Shown: one piece after another, positions 1-7,864 of the stretch | Layout: each line of letters opens with the position of its first letter | How positions within the stretch are numbered: position 1 is the first letter of the stretch | Assembly (NCBI RefSeq): GCF_000179555.1 | Contig: NZ_AECZ01000002.1 | Span: forward strand, 186,001 to 250,000 | Reading direction: 5' to 3' | DNA from: Solidesulfovibrio fructosivorans JJ] | GTDB lineage: Bacteria > Desulfobacterota > Desulfovibrionia > Desulfovibrionales > Desulfovibrionaceae | Length of the DNA stretch: 64,000 nt | The notes under the pieces: model-generated | What the model was told of the DNA's origin: nothing | Databases searched by the model: none | Seen by the model: only the letters and a program-made list of their open reading frames with translations | Translations under genes and position numbers: made by a program

Positions 1-470
1 GGCGACGTCGTCTTCTTGACGGCGACCTGGCGCGGGATCGGAGCCGGCCTGGCGGCGGGAGCGGCCTTCGCCGGCTCGGGCGCGGGGGGATCAAGGGCGG
101 CAAGGGTTACCAGCCGCAACCGGCGGCCGGGGCCGCCGAGGTGATGGTCTTCGTTGACGGCCACCGGACCGGACAGCGGATGGGTGGCTTCCTTGTCCAC
201 GGTCAGACGCACCTGGTAGGCCGCGACGGTTTCCCGCACGGCGTGCAGATCCGGTTTGGCGGCGGCTTGCGGGGCGTTGGGCGTAAGGTCGAGGGACGCC
301 ACCAGGGTGCGCAGGGAATCGTCGCCGGCCGGCCGTGGCGCTGGAACAGGGTCGCAGTACGGCGCGCTGGGCGCGCCGCAGAGCATGGCCACGAGTGCGG
401 CCAGAAAAAACAGGCTCTTGCCGATCCGGAAACGTGTCGGAAGCATGGCGTCTGTCGTGGCGTCTGGCAT
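1..470 (-). CDS. Exported hypothetical protein, 3' part missing
   Basis: The gene reads leftward off the window edge, so only about 156 N-terminal codons are visible and no stop is seen. The first ATG is at 470. A second in-frame ATG at 446 would start directly at a signal peptide (basic start MLPTRFRIGK, then LFFLAALVAML and a small-residue cleavage region), and may be the true start; neither has a convincing Shine-Dalgarno sequence. The rest is Ala/Pro rich, with a short ordered-looking stretch containing VAAYQVRLTVDKEATHPLSG, then a Pro/Ala/Lys-rich run. I do not recognise a family. It is divergent from the MBOAT gene. Confidence 0.6.
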   Translation of the reverse strand, partial: MPDATTDAMLPTRFRIGKSLFFLAALVAMLCGAPSAPYCDPVPAPRPAGDDSLRTLVASLDLTPNAPQAAAKPDLHAVRETVAAYQVRLTVDKEATHPLSGPVAVNEDHHLGGPGRRLRLVTLAALDPPAPEPAKAAPAARPAPIPRQVAVKKTTS

Positions 471-716
471 GGCGGTGAGGGTGGTTTGCCGCCGTCCGGA
501 TCGTCCGGCCGGGGCTTGGCCGGTGGAAATGCAAGGCTCGGGCCGAAACTGTCTTTTACTTACTATCTTGAATTATTGTATTTTGTCGAAGAGGCAGGGC
601 GTCACTTCGCTGACGCCGTTGTCCGAGGCCGGTAAAGCCGGTTGCCTTTTGGCGGCGGCGACGCTAGCGTGCGCCACACTTTGGGCCTATTTTCCGGAGA
701 TTAAGCAGACCCCGCG
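471..716. other. Divergent intergenic region
   Basis: 246 bases between the exported protein and the MBOAT gene. There is one AT-rich patch at about 548-592 in otherwise GC-rich DNA, the likeliest place for divergent promoters, but no hexamer pair is good enough to call. No RNA structure or repeat was seen. Confidence 0.3.
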
Positions 717-2174
717 ATGAACATCACCAGCTTTGAATTCGCCTTGTTTTTCGCGGCGATACTGCCGCTCAACTGGATCCTGCGCCGCTGGGCCGCCCCC
801 TACAGGGTGTTTTTGCTCCTGGCGTCCTACGTCTTTTACGCCTCGTTCAACGCCAAGTTTCTGCTGATCCTTCTGGTCTTCAGCTTCCTGACCTGGTTTT
901 TCGCCGTGGTCTTCGCCGAGACCTCCGACCTGCGGTTCCGACGATTCTGCATGATCCTCTACGTGGCGTTTTCCCTGGGCATGCTCATTTTCTTCAAGTA
1001 TTACGAGATGCTCTACATCTCCGCCGACTGGCTCTTCCGCAGCGTATCGGTCGAAAATCCCGTGCCCCTGCTCGACGTCATCATGCCCATCGGCATCTCC
1101 TTTTTCACGTTCCAGGGCATGTCCTACGCCATCGACGTCTACCGGGAGCCGGCCAAGGTGGAGCGCAGCCTGATCGAGGTCTTTTGCTTCATCTCCTTTT
1201 TCCCGACCATTCTGTCCGGGCCCATCCTGCGGGCCGGCAATTTTCTGCCCCAGCTCAAAAACAACAAAGTGGAGCCGGTGGATTTCACCCGGGCCTTTTA
1301 CCTGCTCACCCGGGGGCTCATCAAAAAGATCATCATCTCGAGCTACCTGTCCGAGCATATCGTGCGCGCGACCTTCGGCGCGCCCGAAGGGTTTTCCTCG
1401 GCCGCCGTGCTGGTCGGGGTGCTGTCCTACTCCGCCCAGATCTACTGCGACTTTTCGGGCTATTCCGATCTGGCCCAGGGCATCGCGTTGCTGATGGGCT
1501 TCAACGTGCCGGACAACTTCAACGCGCCCTACATCTCCCAGTCCCTGCGCGATTTCTGGCGGCGCTGGCACATCACCTTCTCCGTGTGGCTGCGCGATTA
1601 CCTCTATATTTCCCTTGGCGGCAACCGGAAGGGCCGCACGCGCAAATTCGTAAACCTGATCGCCACCATGGGCCTTGGCGGCCTGTGGCACGGCGCGGCC
1701 TACAATTTTCTGGTCTGGGGCTTCATCCATGGCTTCGGGCTGGTGGGCAACCACCTGATCATGGAATACCGCAAGGGCCGGGCGGCGGCCCGGGCGGCGG
1801 CGGGCATCCTGCCGCCGTCGGGTCCCACCGCTTCGGGCATGGCCTGGGCGACGCTTTGCTGGCTGACGACGTTTTCCTACGTCACGGTGGCCTGGGTCTT
1901 TTTCGGGGCCGAGGATGCGGGCAAGGCCGTGGACATCCTGAGACGCATCGCGGCCTGGGACCCCTCGGGCGCGGGATTCCGGCCCACCTGTCTGGTGCTG
2001 GTGGGGCTCGTCCTGGCCGTGCAGCTTCTCAATTGGTCGGGCCGGGACGTGTTTCGCCGGGGCTTCGAATGGCTGCCCATGCCGCTGCAGGGACTGGCCC
2101 TCGGCATCGCGGCGACGCTGATCCTCAAGCTCGGCCCGGACGGCGTTCTGCCGTTTATTTATTTCCAGTTTTAG
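717..2174 (+). CDS. MBOAT family membrane O-acyltransferase (AlgI/DltB-like)
   Basis: A 485-residue polytopic protein of the membrane-bound O-acyltransferase family, which moves acyl groups (often acetyl) onto extracytoplasmic polysaccharides. Seen: about ten hydrophobic segments, the AlgI-type block DFWRRWHITFSVWLRDYLYI with His285, and the invariant histidine block LGGLWHGAAYNFLVWG with His325, the presumed catalytic residue. Length matches AlgI-like proteins. It lies upstream of an exported SGNH hydrolase (2678-4828), the usual partner of AlgI-type enzymes, although about 500 bases and a repeat separate them, so co-transcription is uncertain. The start follows a weak ribosome site. The acyl acceptor (exopolysaccharide, peptidoglycan or other) cannot be read from the sequence. 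Confidence 0.93.
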   Translation: MNITSFEFALFFAAILPLNWILRRWAAPYRVFLLLASYVFYASFNAKFLLILLVFSFLTWFFAVVFAETSDLRFRRFCMILYVAFSLGMLIFFKYYEMLYISADWLFRSVSVENPVPLLDVIMPIGISFFTFQGMSYAIDVYREPAKVERSLIEVFCFISFFPTILSGPILRAGNFLPQLKNNKVEPVDFTRAFYLLTRGLIKKIIISSYLSEHIVRATFGAPEGFSSAAVLVGVLSYSAQIYCDFSGYSDLAQGIALLMGFNVPDNFNAPYISQSLRDFWRRWHITFSVWLRDYLYISLGGNRKGRTRKFVNLIATMGLGGLWHGAAYNFLVWGFIHGFGLVGNHLIMEYRKGRAAARAAAGILPPSGPTASGMAWATLCWLTTFSYVTVAWVFFGAEDAGKAVDILRRIAAWDPSGAGFRPTCLVLVGLVLAVQLLNWSGRDVFRRGFEWLPMPLQGLALGIAATLILKLGPDGVLPFIYFQF

Positions 2175-2187
2175 AGGCGAAGAAAAT

Positions 2188-2356
2188 GCGAGAGGGGAAA
2201 CCCTTTAAAAAGGGTTCTCCCCTCTCGCGCTCTTCCCTTCCTCAATTTTTCAACGAATACGGCTCGAGATTGGTAACACCTTGCCATTGCTAAAAATATT
2301 TTGAAGGGGAGCCTGGGGGGAGAACCTTTCCGCAAGAAAGTTTTTCCCCAAGACTC
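2188..2356 (+). repeat. Paired hairpin repeat (modules A and B, inward-facing), copy 1
   Basis: Module A is a hairpin at 2188-2228 (arms GCGAGAGGGG and CCCCTCTCGC around a CCCTTT/AAAGGG inner stem), followed by the tail GCGCTCTTCCCTTCC. Module B is inverted at about 2296-2356: an AAGGGGAGCCTGGGGG tail side, then arms GGGGGG..CCTTTC and GAAAG..CCCC. The same arrangement recurs at 9622-9780 and, reversed, at 52856-53020 and 59565-59730. It sits directly after the MBOAT stop and could act as a transcript end. However, on each strand the hairpin is followed by a C/T-rich tail, not a clean T run. Confidence 0.75.
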
Positions 2357-2677
2357 TTTTTTTTCCTGTTTTTCCGCCCCATTCCATAAATTTGGTATTT
2401 TTCTTGTAAGCAAGGCCCCGTTCTGGTAAGGTGACCCTTCAGGATGGGATACGGCCATGGCGGCTGTGCCAGATCGCAAGCGCCTCGAATCGTTGGGGAA
2501 AACGAAGTTCAGGAGGCTTTGGCGCTTGTCGGGGCGCAGCGTTAGGGACGCTGGCTGTTTGAGTTTCTTATACCATCCCGGGTCGCGTTTCTTACATTAT
2601 CATGCCGCTGCCAGGGCTTGCCGGACGCGATGGGGGTCGCGGAAGGAAGTCGTGGGAGAGGCGATGAGGTGTGTTTC
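2357..2677. other. Non-coding gap upstream of the SGNH-LysM gene
   Basis: About 320 bases. The first 80 are T-rich and AT-rich for this genome and are a plausible promoter area. No coding signal on either strand, no clear hexamer pair and no riboswitch-like fold was recognised. A ribosome site GAGGTG at 2665-2670 serves the next gene. Confidence 0.3.
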
Positions 2678-4828
2678 ATGCGAAACCCGAGTCAGGCCCT
2701 CCTCCTGGCCGTATTGATGGCGTCCCTGATCCTGCCTCCGGTGTTGCCGGCGGCCAAGGCGGCTGCGGCCGGCCCTGCCCATAACACGCGGACGCGCATC
2801 CTGCTTGTGGGCGACTCTCTTTCCATCGGTCTTGGCAAGCAGCTGGAAACCGTTTTCGCCGGCCAACCCGGCGTGCGTTTCGAGCATCTGGGCAAGGTCT
2901 CGAGCGGGCTGGCCAATCCGGCCTTTTTCGATTGGGACGCCCATCTGACCTCCCTGGTCGCGGCCAGCCATCCCGACATCGTGCTCGTCATGGTCGGGGC
3001 CAACGACGACAAGCCGTTGCCCGGCGCGAACGGCAAATCGCTTCCGTTTGGCACCAAGGCCTGGGACGCGGCCTATGCGGCGCGCCTGTCCAAGCTCCAT
3101 GCCATCGTCCGGGCGGCCAACCCCGGCGCTTCCGTCTATTTCATCGGCGTGCCGGTCATGGCCGATGCCGCCTTCGACAAAAAGATGATCCATATGAGCG
3201 GGGTTATCGCGGCCACGGCGCGCCGCCTGCCCGACAGCCATTATATCGACGTGCGCGACGTCCTTGCCGCCGCCGACGGCGCGTTCGCCCCGATGGCCAG
3301 GACCCCGGACGGCGGCCTGACCAAGTTGCGGGCCGACGACGGCGTGCATATTTCCGGGACCGGCTCCCGGCTTCTGGCCGGACGCTGCCTGGAAGCCGTG
3401 GCCGACCCGGCCGGACTGCCCAGGGCGCGGCTTTTGGCCTCCATAGAGGACAGGAACGCCCGGCCGGTGGCCGGCGCGGCGGCCAAGCCCGCCGTCGTGC
3501 CCGTCACGATGGTGGCCGCCGTGACGCCCGAGCCTGCCAAGCCGCGCACCGCAAAACCCCAGGCCGCCAAGCCGGCAGTCGCCAAAGCGCAGGCGCGGCC
3601 GGCCAAAACGCCCGAAGTGGCGGTCGCCGCGGCCAAGCCCGCTTCTCCGGCGACTGCCGCCGCCTACACCGTGGCCGACGGCGACACGCTTTGGTCCGTG
3701 GCCAAGCGCCTCGGCGTCTCGGCCGATGCCCTGACCCAGGCCAATCCGGGTGTGGACCCGCGCCGTATGTCCATCGGCCAGTCCCTGTCCGTGCCGGCCG
3801 GCGGCGCGATGGTGGCCGCGGCCGCGTCGGCGACCCAGTCCGCCCTTGCGGCCGGACATGGGCATATCGTGGCCGAGGGCGACAATTATTGGTCCGTGGC
3901 CCGGCGTTACGACGTGAGCGTGGCCGCCCTGACCGCCGCCAATCCGGGCGTGGACCCGACCAGGCTGCGCATCGGCCAGGAACTCGTCATTCCCGGCGCC
4001 GCTTCCGGCGCGCCGGTCCATGTCGCGGACGACGGCCGCTACGTGGTGGCCGACGGCGACAATTTCTGGTCCATCGCCCACCGCCTCGGCATCGACGTGG
4101 CCGCGCTCACCCAGGCCAATGCCGCCGTGAACCCGCAAAAGCTCCAGCCCGGCCAGGTGCTGTCCCTGCCCGGCGTGAGCAAGGCCGACAGCGGCGACCA
4201 CGCTCCGGCCCTCGAGTCCCGCACTGTCGGCGACGCCGCCCTGTATCCCGTGGCCAAGGGCGATACCCTGTGGGGGCTTTCCCGCCGCTTCGGCGTGGAC
4301 CTCGATACGTTGCTCACGGTCAACGGCGAGGTCGATCCGTCCCGGTTGCAGGTCGGCCAGCTCGTGACCATCCCCGGCGGCCAGCCCGTGGCTTCCGCCG
4401 AGACCCTGGCTTTTCCGGTGTCCGAGGGCGATACCTTGGCCAGCATCGCCAAGCGCTTCGACGTGAGCGTCGCGGAGCTTATGGCCGCCAATCCCGGCGT
4501 CGATCCGCTCCGCTTGCAGGTGGGGCAGGTGCTGCGGGTGCCGTCGTCGCTGGCCGCCGTGGCCGCTTCGGGCTCGGGCCGGCAGACCCCGGCCCAGGCT
4601 TCCGTTCCCGTGGCCAATCCCGCCGAGGCAACGCCCGCGCCCGGCCGGAGCCCGCGCCAGCACACCGTGTCGCTCGGCGATACGGTCTGGGACATCGCCC
4701 AGCGCTACGGCCTCAGCGTGGAGCGCATTCTTGCCGCCAACAGCGGTCTGGACCCCATGCATCTGCGCATCGGCCAGACCATGCGCCTGCCCGGCGATGC
4801 CGTTGTGACCATGGCGGCGGTCCGCTGA
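2678..4828 (+). CDS. Exported SGNH-family hydrolase with six C-terminal LysM domains
   Basis: 716 residues from the ATG at 2678, chosen because GAGGTG lies 7 bases upstream and the protein then opens with a signal peptide (MRNPSQALLLAVLMASLILP). Residues about 38-245 are an SGNH/GDSL hydrolase, DUF459-like: block I GDSLS with Ser47, block III GAND with Asn109, block V DGVH with Asp221 and His224. An Ala/Pro/Lys linker (about 255-325) leads to six LysM repeats from about 329 to the end, each with a GD(T/N)xWS-type start and a xxGQxLxxP end. LysM binds peptidoglycan or related glycans. With the upstream MBOAT protein, it probably acetylates or deacetylates a cell-wall or surface glycan in the periplasm. 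Substrate unknown. Confidence 0.92.
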   Translation: MRNPSQALLLAVLMASLILPPVLPAAKAAAAGPAHNTRTRILLVGDSLSIGLGKQLETVFAGQPGVRFEHLGKVSSGLANPAFFDWDAHLTSLVAASHPDIVLVMVGANDDKPLPGANGKSLPFGTKAWDAAYAARLSKLHAIVRAANPGASVYFIGVPVMADAAFDKKMIHMSGVIAATARRLPDSHYIDVRDVLAAADGAFAPMARTPDGGLTKLRADDGVHISGTGSRLLAGRCLEAVADPAGLPRARLLASIEDRNARPVAGAAAKPAVVPVTMVAAVTPEPAKPRTAKPQAAKPAVAKAQARPAKTPEVAVAAAKPASPATAAAYTVADGDTLWSVAKRLGVSADALTQANPGVDPRRMSIGQSLSVPAGGAMVAAAASATQSALAAGHGHIVAEGDNYWSVARRYDVSVAALTAANPGVDPTRLRIGQELVIPGAASGAPVHVADDGRYVVADGDNFWSIAHRLGIDVAALTQANAAVNPQKLQPGQVLSLPGVSKADSGDHAPALESRTVGDAALYPVAKGDTLWGLSRRFGVDLDTLLTVNGEVDPSRLQVGQLVTIPGGQPVASAETLAFPVSEGDTLASIAKRFDVSVAELMAANPGVDPLRLQVGQVLRVPSSLAAVAASGSGRQTPAQASVPVANPAEATPAPGRSPRQHTVSLGDTVWDIAQRYGLSVERILAANSGLDPMHLRIGQTMRLPGDAVVTMAAVR

Positions 4829-4989
4829 TTGTATTTTATGGTTTAGGGCCGTCCGAAGGACGGTGTGCCCCTTCGGCGGCCGGCGGGCTGTCGCGGGGTA
4901 TCGCGGCGGAACCGCCGGGTGGGCCTAGGCTATCGGCCTGAAGTCCGATTCCGGACGGGACGATCCGTTTTTTTTTGCGACCAAGCGGG

Positions 4990-5044
4990 AAGGGCCGCGA
5001 AGGTCCCGGCCATGGGGAGTATGGCCGGGACCTTCGCGGCCCTT
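4990..5044. repeat. Perfect 24-bp inverted repeat between convergent genes
   Basis: Arms 4990-5013 and 5021-5044 are perfect reverse complements (AAGGGCCGCGAAGGTCCCGG.. and its mirror) around the 7-base loop GGGGAGT. It lies between the SGNH-LysM gene (ending 4828, +) and nhaB (ending 5106, -), so it is a likely bidirectional transcript end, but without a following T run on either strand. It differs in sequence from the A/B hairpin family. Confidence 0.75.
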
Positions 5045-5105
5045 GGCGTTTGGGGAACGGTTCCTCTCCCGGCGGGCGGGCGCTTCGCCGGGGAGACGCG
5101 GTCCT

Positions 5106-6716
5106 TTAGAGCATCACCCAGACGGCGATGAGGCCGGTTGCGGTCATGGTGATGGTGTAGGGCAGGGCCAGACGCACCATCTGTCCATAAGACAGCCGGA
5201 TCAGCGGGGCCAATGCCGAGGTCAAAAGAAACAGGAACGCGGCCTGGCCGTTGGGTGTGGCCACGCTCGGGATGTTGGTGCCGGTGTTGATGGCCACGGC
5301 CAGCCGGTCGAACTGGTTTATGGCCGCCGTGACCTGGGGCAGCACTTCCTTGGGCAGCGTGGCCAGGACGTCGGCCCGTTGGATATGGGCGTCGGTCAGC
5401 TTGGCCAGCAAATCGGCCCCGCTCATGCCGAGGCCCTGCATTCCGGAAAAGAGCTGGATGAAATGGGCTTTGGTCTCGGTAATGTAGACCGTGGCCACGA
5501 ACACGTTGTCGCTGATCATGGAGAGCAGGCCGTTGGCCAGGTAATAGGCCGCGGTCTGGGTCTTGCCGGAAAGCGACAGCACGAACCCGATGACCGGCGC
5601 GAACAGGTGCTGGTCGTGGATGACGGCCACGATGGCGAAAAAGACCACGAGCAGGGCGGTAAACGGCAGGGCCTCGGTGAAGGCGTTGCCGATCTGGTGC
5701 TCCTCGGTGCGACCGCAGAAGGCGGTGAGCAGGATGATGATGGAAAGGCCGATCAACCCCACTTCGGCCAGATGCATGGCCAGGGCGATGACCAAGTATA
5801 TGGCGGCCGCCGCCTGGACGTACAGGATGGCCCGTGCCTTGTTGGTCATGCCGGCATCGCGCCGGGCGTCGTCTTCGGCCAGGACCCGGCGCACGGTGGC
5901 GGGCAGGGTATGGCCGTAGCCGAAGAGACGGAAACGCTCGACACCGACGCAGGTGAGAAGGCCCACGGCCAGAACCGGCATGGAGACCGGCGCCACCTTG
6001 ATGAAAAACTCCGCGAAGTGCCAACCCATTTCGTGGGCCACCAGCAGGTTCTGCGGTTCGCCCACCAGCGTGCACACGCCGCCAAGGGCCGTGCCCACCG
6101 CGCCGTGCATCATGAGGTTGCGCAGGAATCCCCGAAATCCCTTGAGCTCGCGCCGGCAGGCGTCGTCGAGGCCGGTTTCGTCGCCAAGTATGCATTTTCC
6201 GGCCGAGGCATGGCGGTGGTAGACCTCGTAAAAGCCCAGGGCCACGGCGATGATGACGGCGGTGACGGTCAGGGCGTCGAGGAAGGCCGACAGGAATGCC
6301 CCGGCGAAGCAGAAAAGAAGCGACAGCAGGATTTTCGAGCGCACCTTTATGAGCAGCTTGGTGAAGGTGTACTGGAGCATGTCCTTCATGAAATAGATGC
6401 CAGCCACCATGAAGATCAGCAGCAGGATGACGGGAAAGTTGTGCAGAGCCTCGTTATAGAGGGTCTCCGGCGAGGTCATGCCCAGGATAACGGCTTCCAG
6501 GGCGAGCAGGCCGCCGGCCGGCAGCGGATAGCAGGAAAGCGCCATGGCCAGGGTGAAGATGAACTCGGCGATAAGCACCCAGCCGGTGACGAACGGGCCG
6601 GCCAGCTGCAGCAGGATGGGGTTGGCGATGAGAAAGGCGGCGATCGTCAGTTTGTACCACTCGGGCGAAGCGCCGAGCAGGTTGGAGATAAAAGCCTGAG
6701 GCAACGTCTTGGTCAT
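5106..6716 (-). CDS. nhaB: Na+/H+ antiporter NhaB
   Basis: 536 residues, hydrophobic throughout with about 12 membrane segments, near the usual NhaB length of about 515-530. Diagnostic stretches are [37 protein letters not shown] and [19 protein letters not shown], all typical of the NhaB family (electrogenic exchange of cytoplasmic Na+ for external H+). The start at 6716 has AAGGAG 7 bases upstream. It is transcribed alone: downstream lies the 24-bp hairpin, upstream two adjacent dyads (6747-6786) in the promoter region. NhaB fits a cell that lives with sodium stress or uses a sodium gradient. Confidence 0.95.
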   Translation of the reverse strand: MTKTLPQAFISNLLGASPEWYKLTIAAFLIANPILLQLAGPFVTGWVLIAEFIFTLAMALSCYPLPAGGLLALEAVILGMTSPETLYNEALHNFPVILLLIFMVAGIYFMKDMLQYTFTKLLIKVRSKILLSLLFCFAGAFLSAFLDALTVTAVIIAVALGFYEVYHRHASAGKCILGDETGLDDACRRELKGFRGFLRNLMMHGAVGTALGGVCTLVGEPQNLLVAHEMGWHFAEFFIKVAPVSMPVLAVGLLTCVGVERFRLFGYGHTLPATVRRVLAEDDARRDAGMTNKARAILYVQAAAAIYLVIALAMHLAEVGLIGLSIIILLTAFCGRTEEHQIGNAFTEALPFTALLVVFFAIVAVIHDQHLFAPVIGFVLSLSGKTQTAAYYLANGLLSMISDNVFVATVYITETKAHFIQLFSGMQGLGMSGADLLAKLTDAHIQRADVLATLPKEVLPQVTAAINQFDRLAVAINTGTNIPSVATPNGQAAFLFLLTSALAPLIRLSYGQMVRLALPYTITMTATGLIAVWVML

Positions 6717-6746
6717 GCGGATGCTCCTTGGGCGCGCGTGATCGGG

Positions 6747-6786
6747 CGTATCGGCCGATACGATAATAGTATTACAATATCGTAAT
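6747..6786 (-). promoter_or_regulatory. Two adjacent palindromes in the nhaB promoter region
   Basis: 6747-6762 is a perfect 16-bp palindrome (CGTATCGGCCGATACG). Eight bases further, 6771-6786 is a near-perfect one (ATTACAATATCGTAAT, 7 of 8 pairs). Both lie 31-70 bases upstream of the nhaB start in an AT-rich pocket. On the nhaB strand, TTGGCC, 17 bases and TATTGT form a possible sigma70-type promoter overlapping the second palindrome. The layout suggests an operator for a dimeric regulator, which I cannot identify. Confidence 0.5.
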
Positions 6787-6839
6787 TCTCTCGTCGGGCC
6801 AAGGAGTTCCGGCGGCCGGGCGCGGGGGGTGGGGCCGGA

Positions 6840-7457
6840 TCAGGCGGCGGGCCAGACGATACGGATGCGGCCCGGAGCCATGTCCAGGCGCGCGCCCAGA
6901 CGCTCGGCCAGGGCGTGGCCTTCGCTTTCGTCCGGGGCGGGGGCCTTAGGATCGAGCCCCTCCAGGGCCAGGGCCGTGCCGTCGGTCTCGGCCCGGGAGG
7001 CGACGGTGAGGGCCCGATTCGGGCCGGGGCGCTCCAGGGCGATGTCCAGGCACCAGGCGACAAGGCGGCACAGCAGGAACGGATCGGCCGTGACCGTGGC
7101 CGGGTCGCCGGAAAGCGTCGAAAGTTCCACCTTGCGCATGTCGGCCTGCCGGCAGGCCAGGGCCACGGCCAGGGCGGCGGCCTCGGGCAGGGAGACGGCG
7201 CGCCGGGCCTCGTCCGGGGTGTGGGCGAAACGGTTGAAGTGGGTGAGCAGCGCGTCGCCCCTTCGCACCTGGCGCAGCAGGCAGGCGGCGGCCGCGGCCA
7301 GCCGTTCGGGTTCGAGGGGCATGCCCTTCCCGGCCATGCAAGCCAGGTCCTCGAGCAGGCCGGCCTGTTCGTGCATCACGGCCAGGACGTTTTTGAGTTC
7401 ATGGGAAACCGAAGCGCTGACGCGGCCGAAAAAAAGCAGGTCGTCGCGTTGCGGCAT
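6840..7457 (-). CDS. Histidine-kinase-like protein with degenerate ATPase half
   Basis: 205 residues. The N-terminus has a HisKA-type phosphoacceptor block (FGRVSASVSHELKNVLAVM, His19) followed by a second helix, so it can form a dimeric helical bundle. The remaining ~130 residues are shaped like a small HATPase fold but lack the usual N, G1 and G2 boxes, as in histidine phosphotransfer proteins or ChpT-like pseudo-kinases. It is the last gene of a leftward cluster after the receiver (7502-7864) and full kinase (7842-9587). A phosphotransfer or receiver-docking role is likely; autokinase activity is doubtful. Confidence 0.7.
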   Translation of the reverse strand: MPQRDDLLFFGRVSASVSHELKNVLAVMHEQAGLLEDLACMAGKGMPLEPERLAAAAACLLRQVRRGDALLTHFNRFAHTPDEARRAVSLPEAAALAVALACRQADMRKVELSTLSGDPATVTADPFLLCRLVAWCLDIALERPGPNRALTVASRAETDGTALALEGLDPKAPAPDESEGHALAERLGARLDMAPGRIRIVWPAA

Positions 7458-7501
7458 GGGCGTATCCTCCTCATGCGTCCCCGCGATCGGGGAAGTCTCC
7501 G

Positions 7502-7864
7502 TTAGCCCTGGCCGCCGGCCAAAGCCGTGTTGATGGCGGCGATGAGGTCGTCGATGCGCACGGGTTTGACCAGGTAGCCGGCGGCTTCGGCCGAGCCGGC
7601 CCGGAAATCCTCTTCCGAGCCATGCCCGGTCATGAAAATGAACCGCATGCCGGGACGCAGGCGCTGAAGTTTCTTTTTGAGGTCCAGGCCGCTTAAGCCC
7701 GGCATTTTCATGTCCAGCACGGCCAGGTCGTAGGCCCCGGCCCGGACCTTGTCCGAGGCCTCGTCGCCGTCCGTGGCGTACGCGGCCTCGATGCCCCGCA
7801 AATTGAGCCGTTCGGCCAGGGCCGAGACCAGCTCCTTCTCGTCATCCACGAGCAGTATGCGCAT
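7502..7864 (-). CDS. Single-domain response regulator receiver (CheY-like)
   Basis: 120 residues, receiver domain only. Acidic pair DD at 7-8, phosphoacceptor Asp51 in AVLDMKMPG, Thr79 in FMTGHG and Lys100 in YLVKP are all present, so it should be phosphorylatable. There is no output domain. The ATG at 7864 overlaps the 3' end of the kinase gene by 23 bases, arguing for translational coupling and a cognate pair. The output is probably protein-protein, perhaps through the downstream 205-residue kinase-like protein. Confidence 0.9.
   Translation of the reverse strand: MRILLVDDEKELVSALAERLNLRGIEAAYATDGDEASDKVRAGAYDLAVLDMKMPGLSGLDLKKKLQRLRPGMRFIFMTGHGSEEDFRAGSAEAAGYLVKPVRIDDLIAAINTALAGGQG

Noticed and set aside
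2600-4762. Long open frame on the minus strand opposite the SGNH-LysM gene
   Set aside because: Mirror frame of a GC-rich gene: repetitive Gly/His/Arg/Ala composition, no conserved motif, while the plus strand encodes clear SGNH and LysM domains.
5043-6785. 580-codon frame on the plus strand opposite nhaB
   Set aside because: Composition is Gly/His/Asp/Gln-rich, as expected of an antisense frame; nhaB on the other strand is unmistakable.
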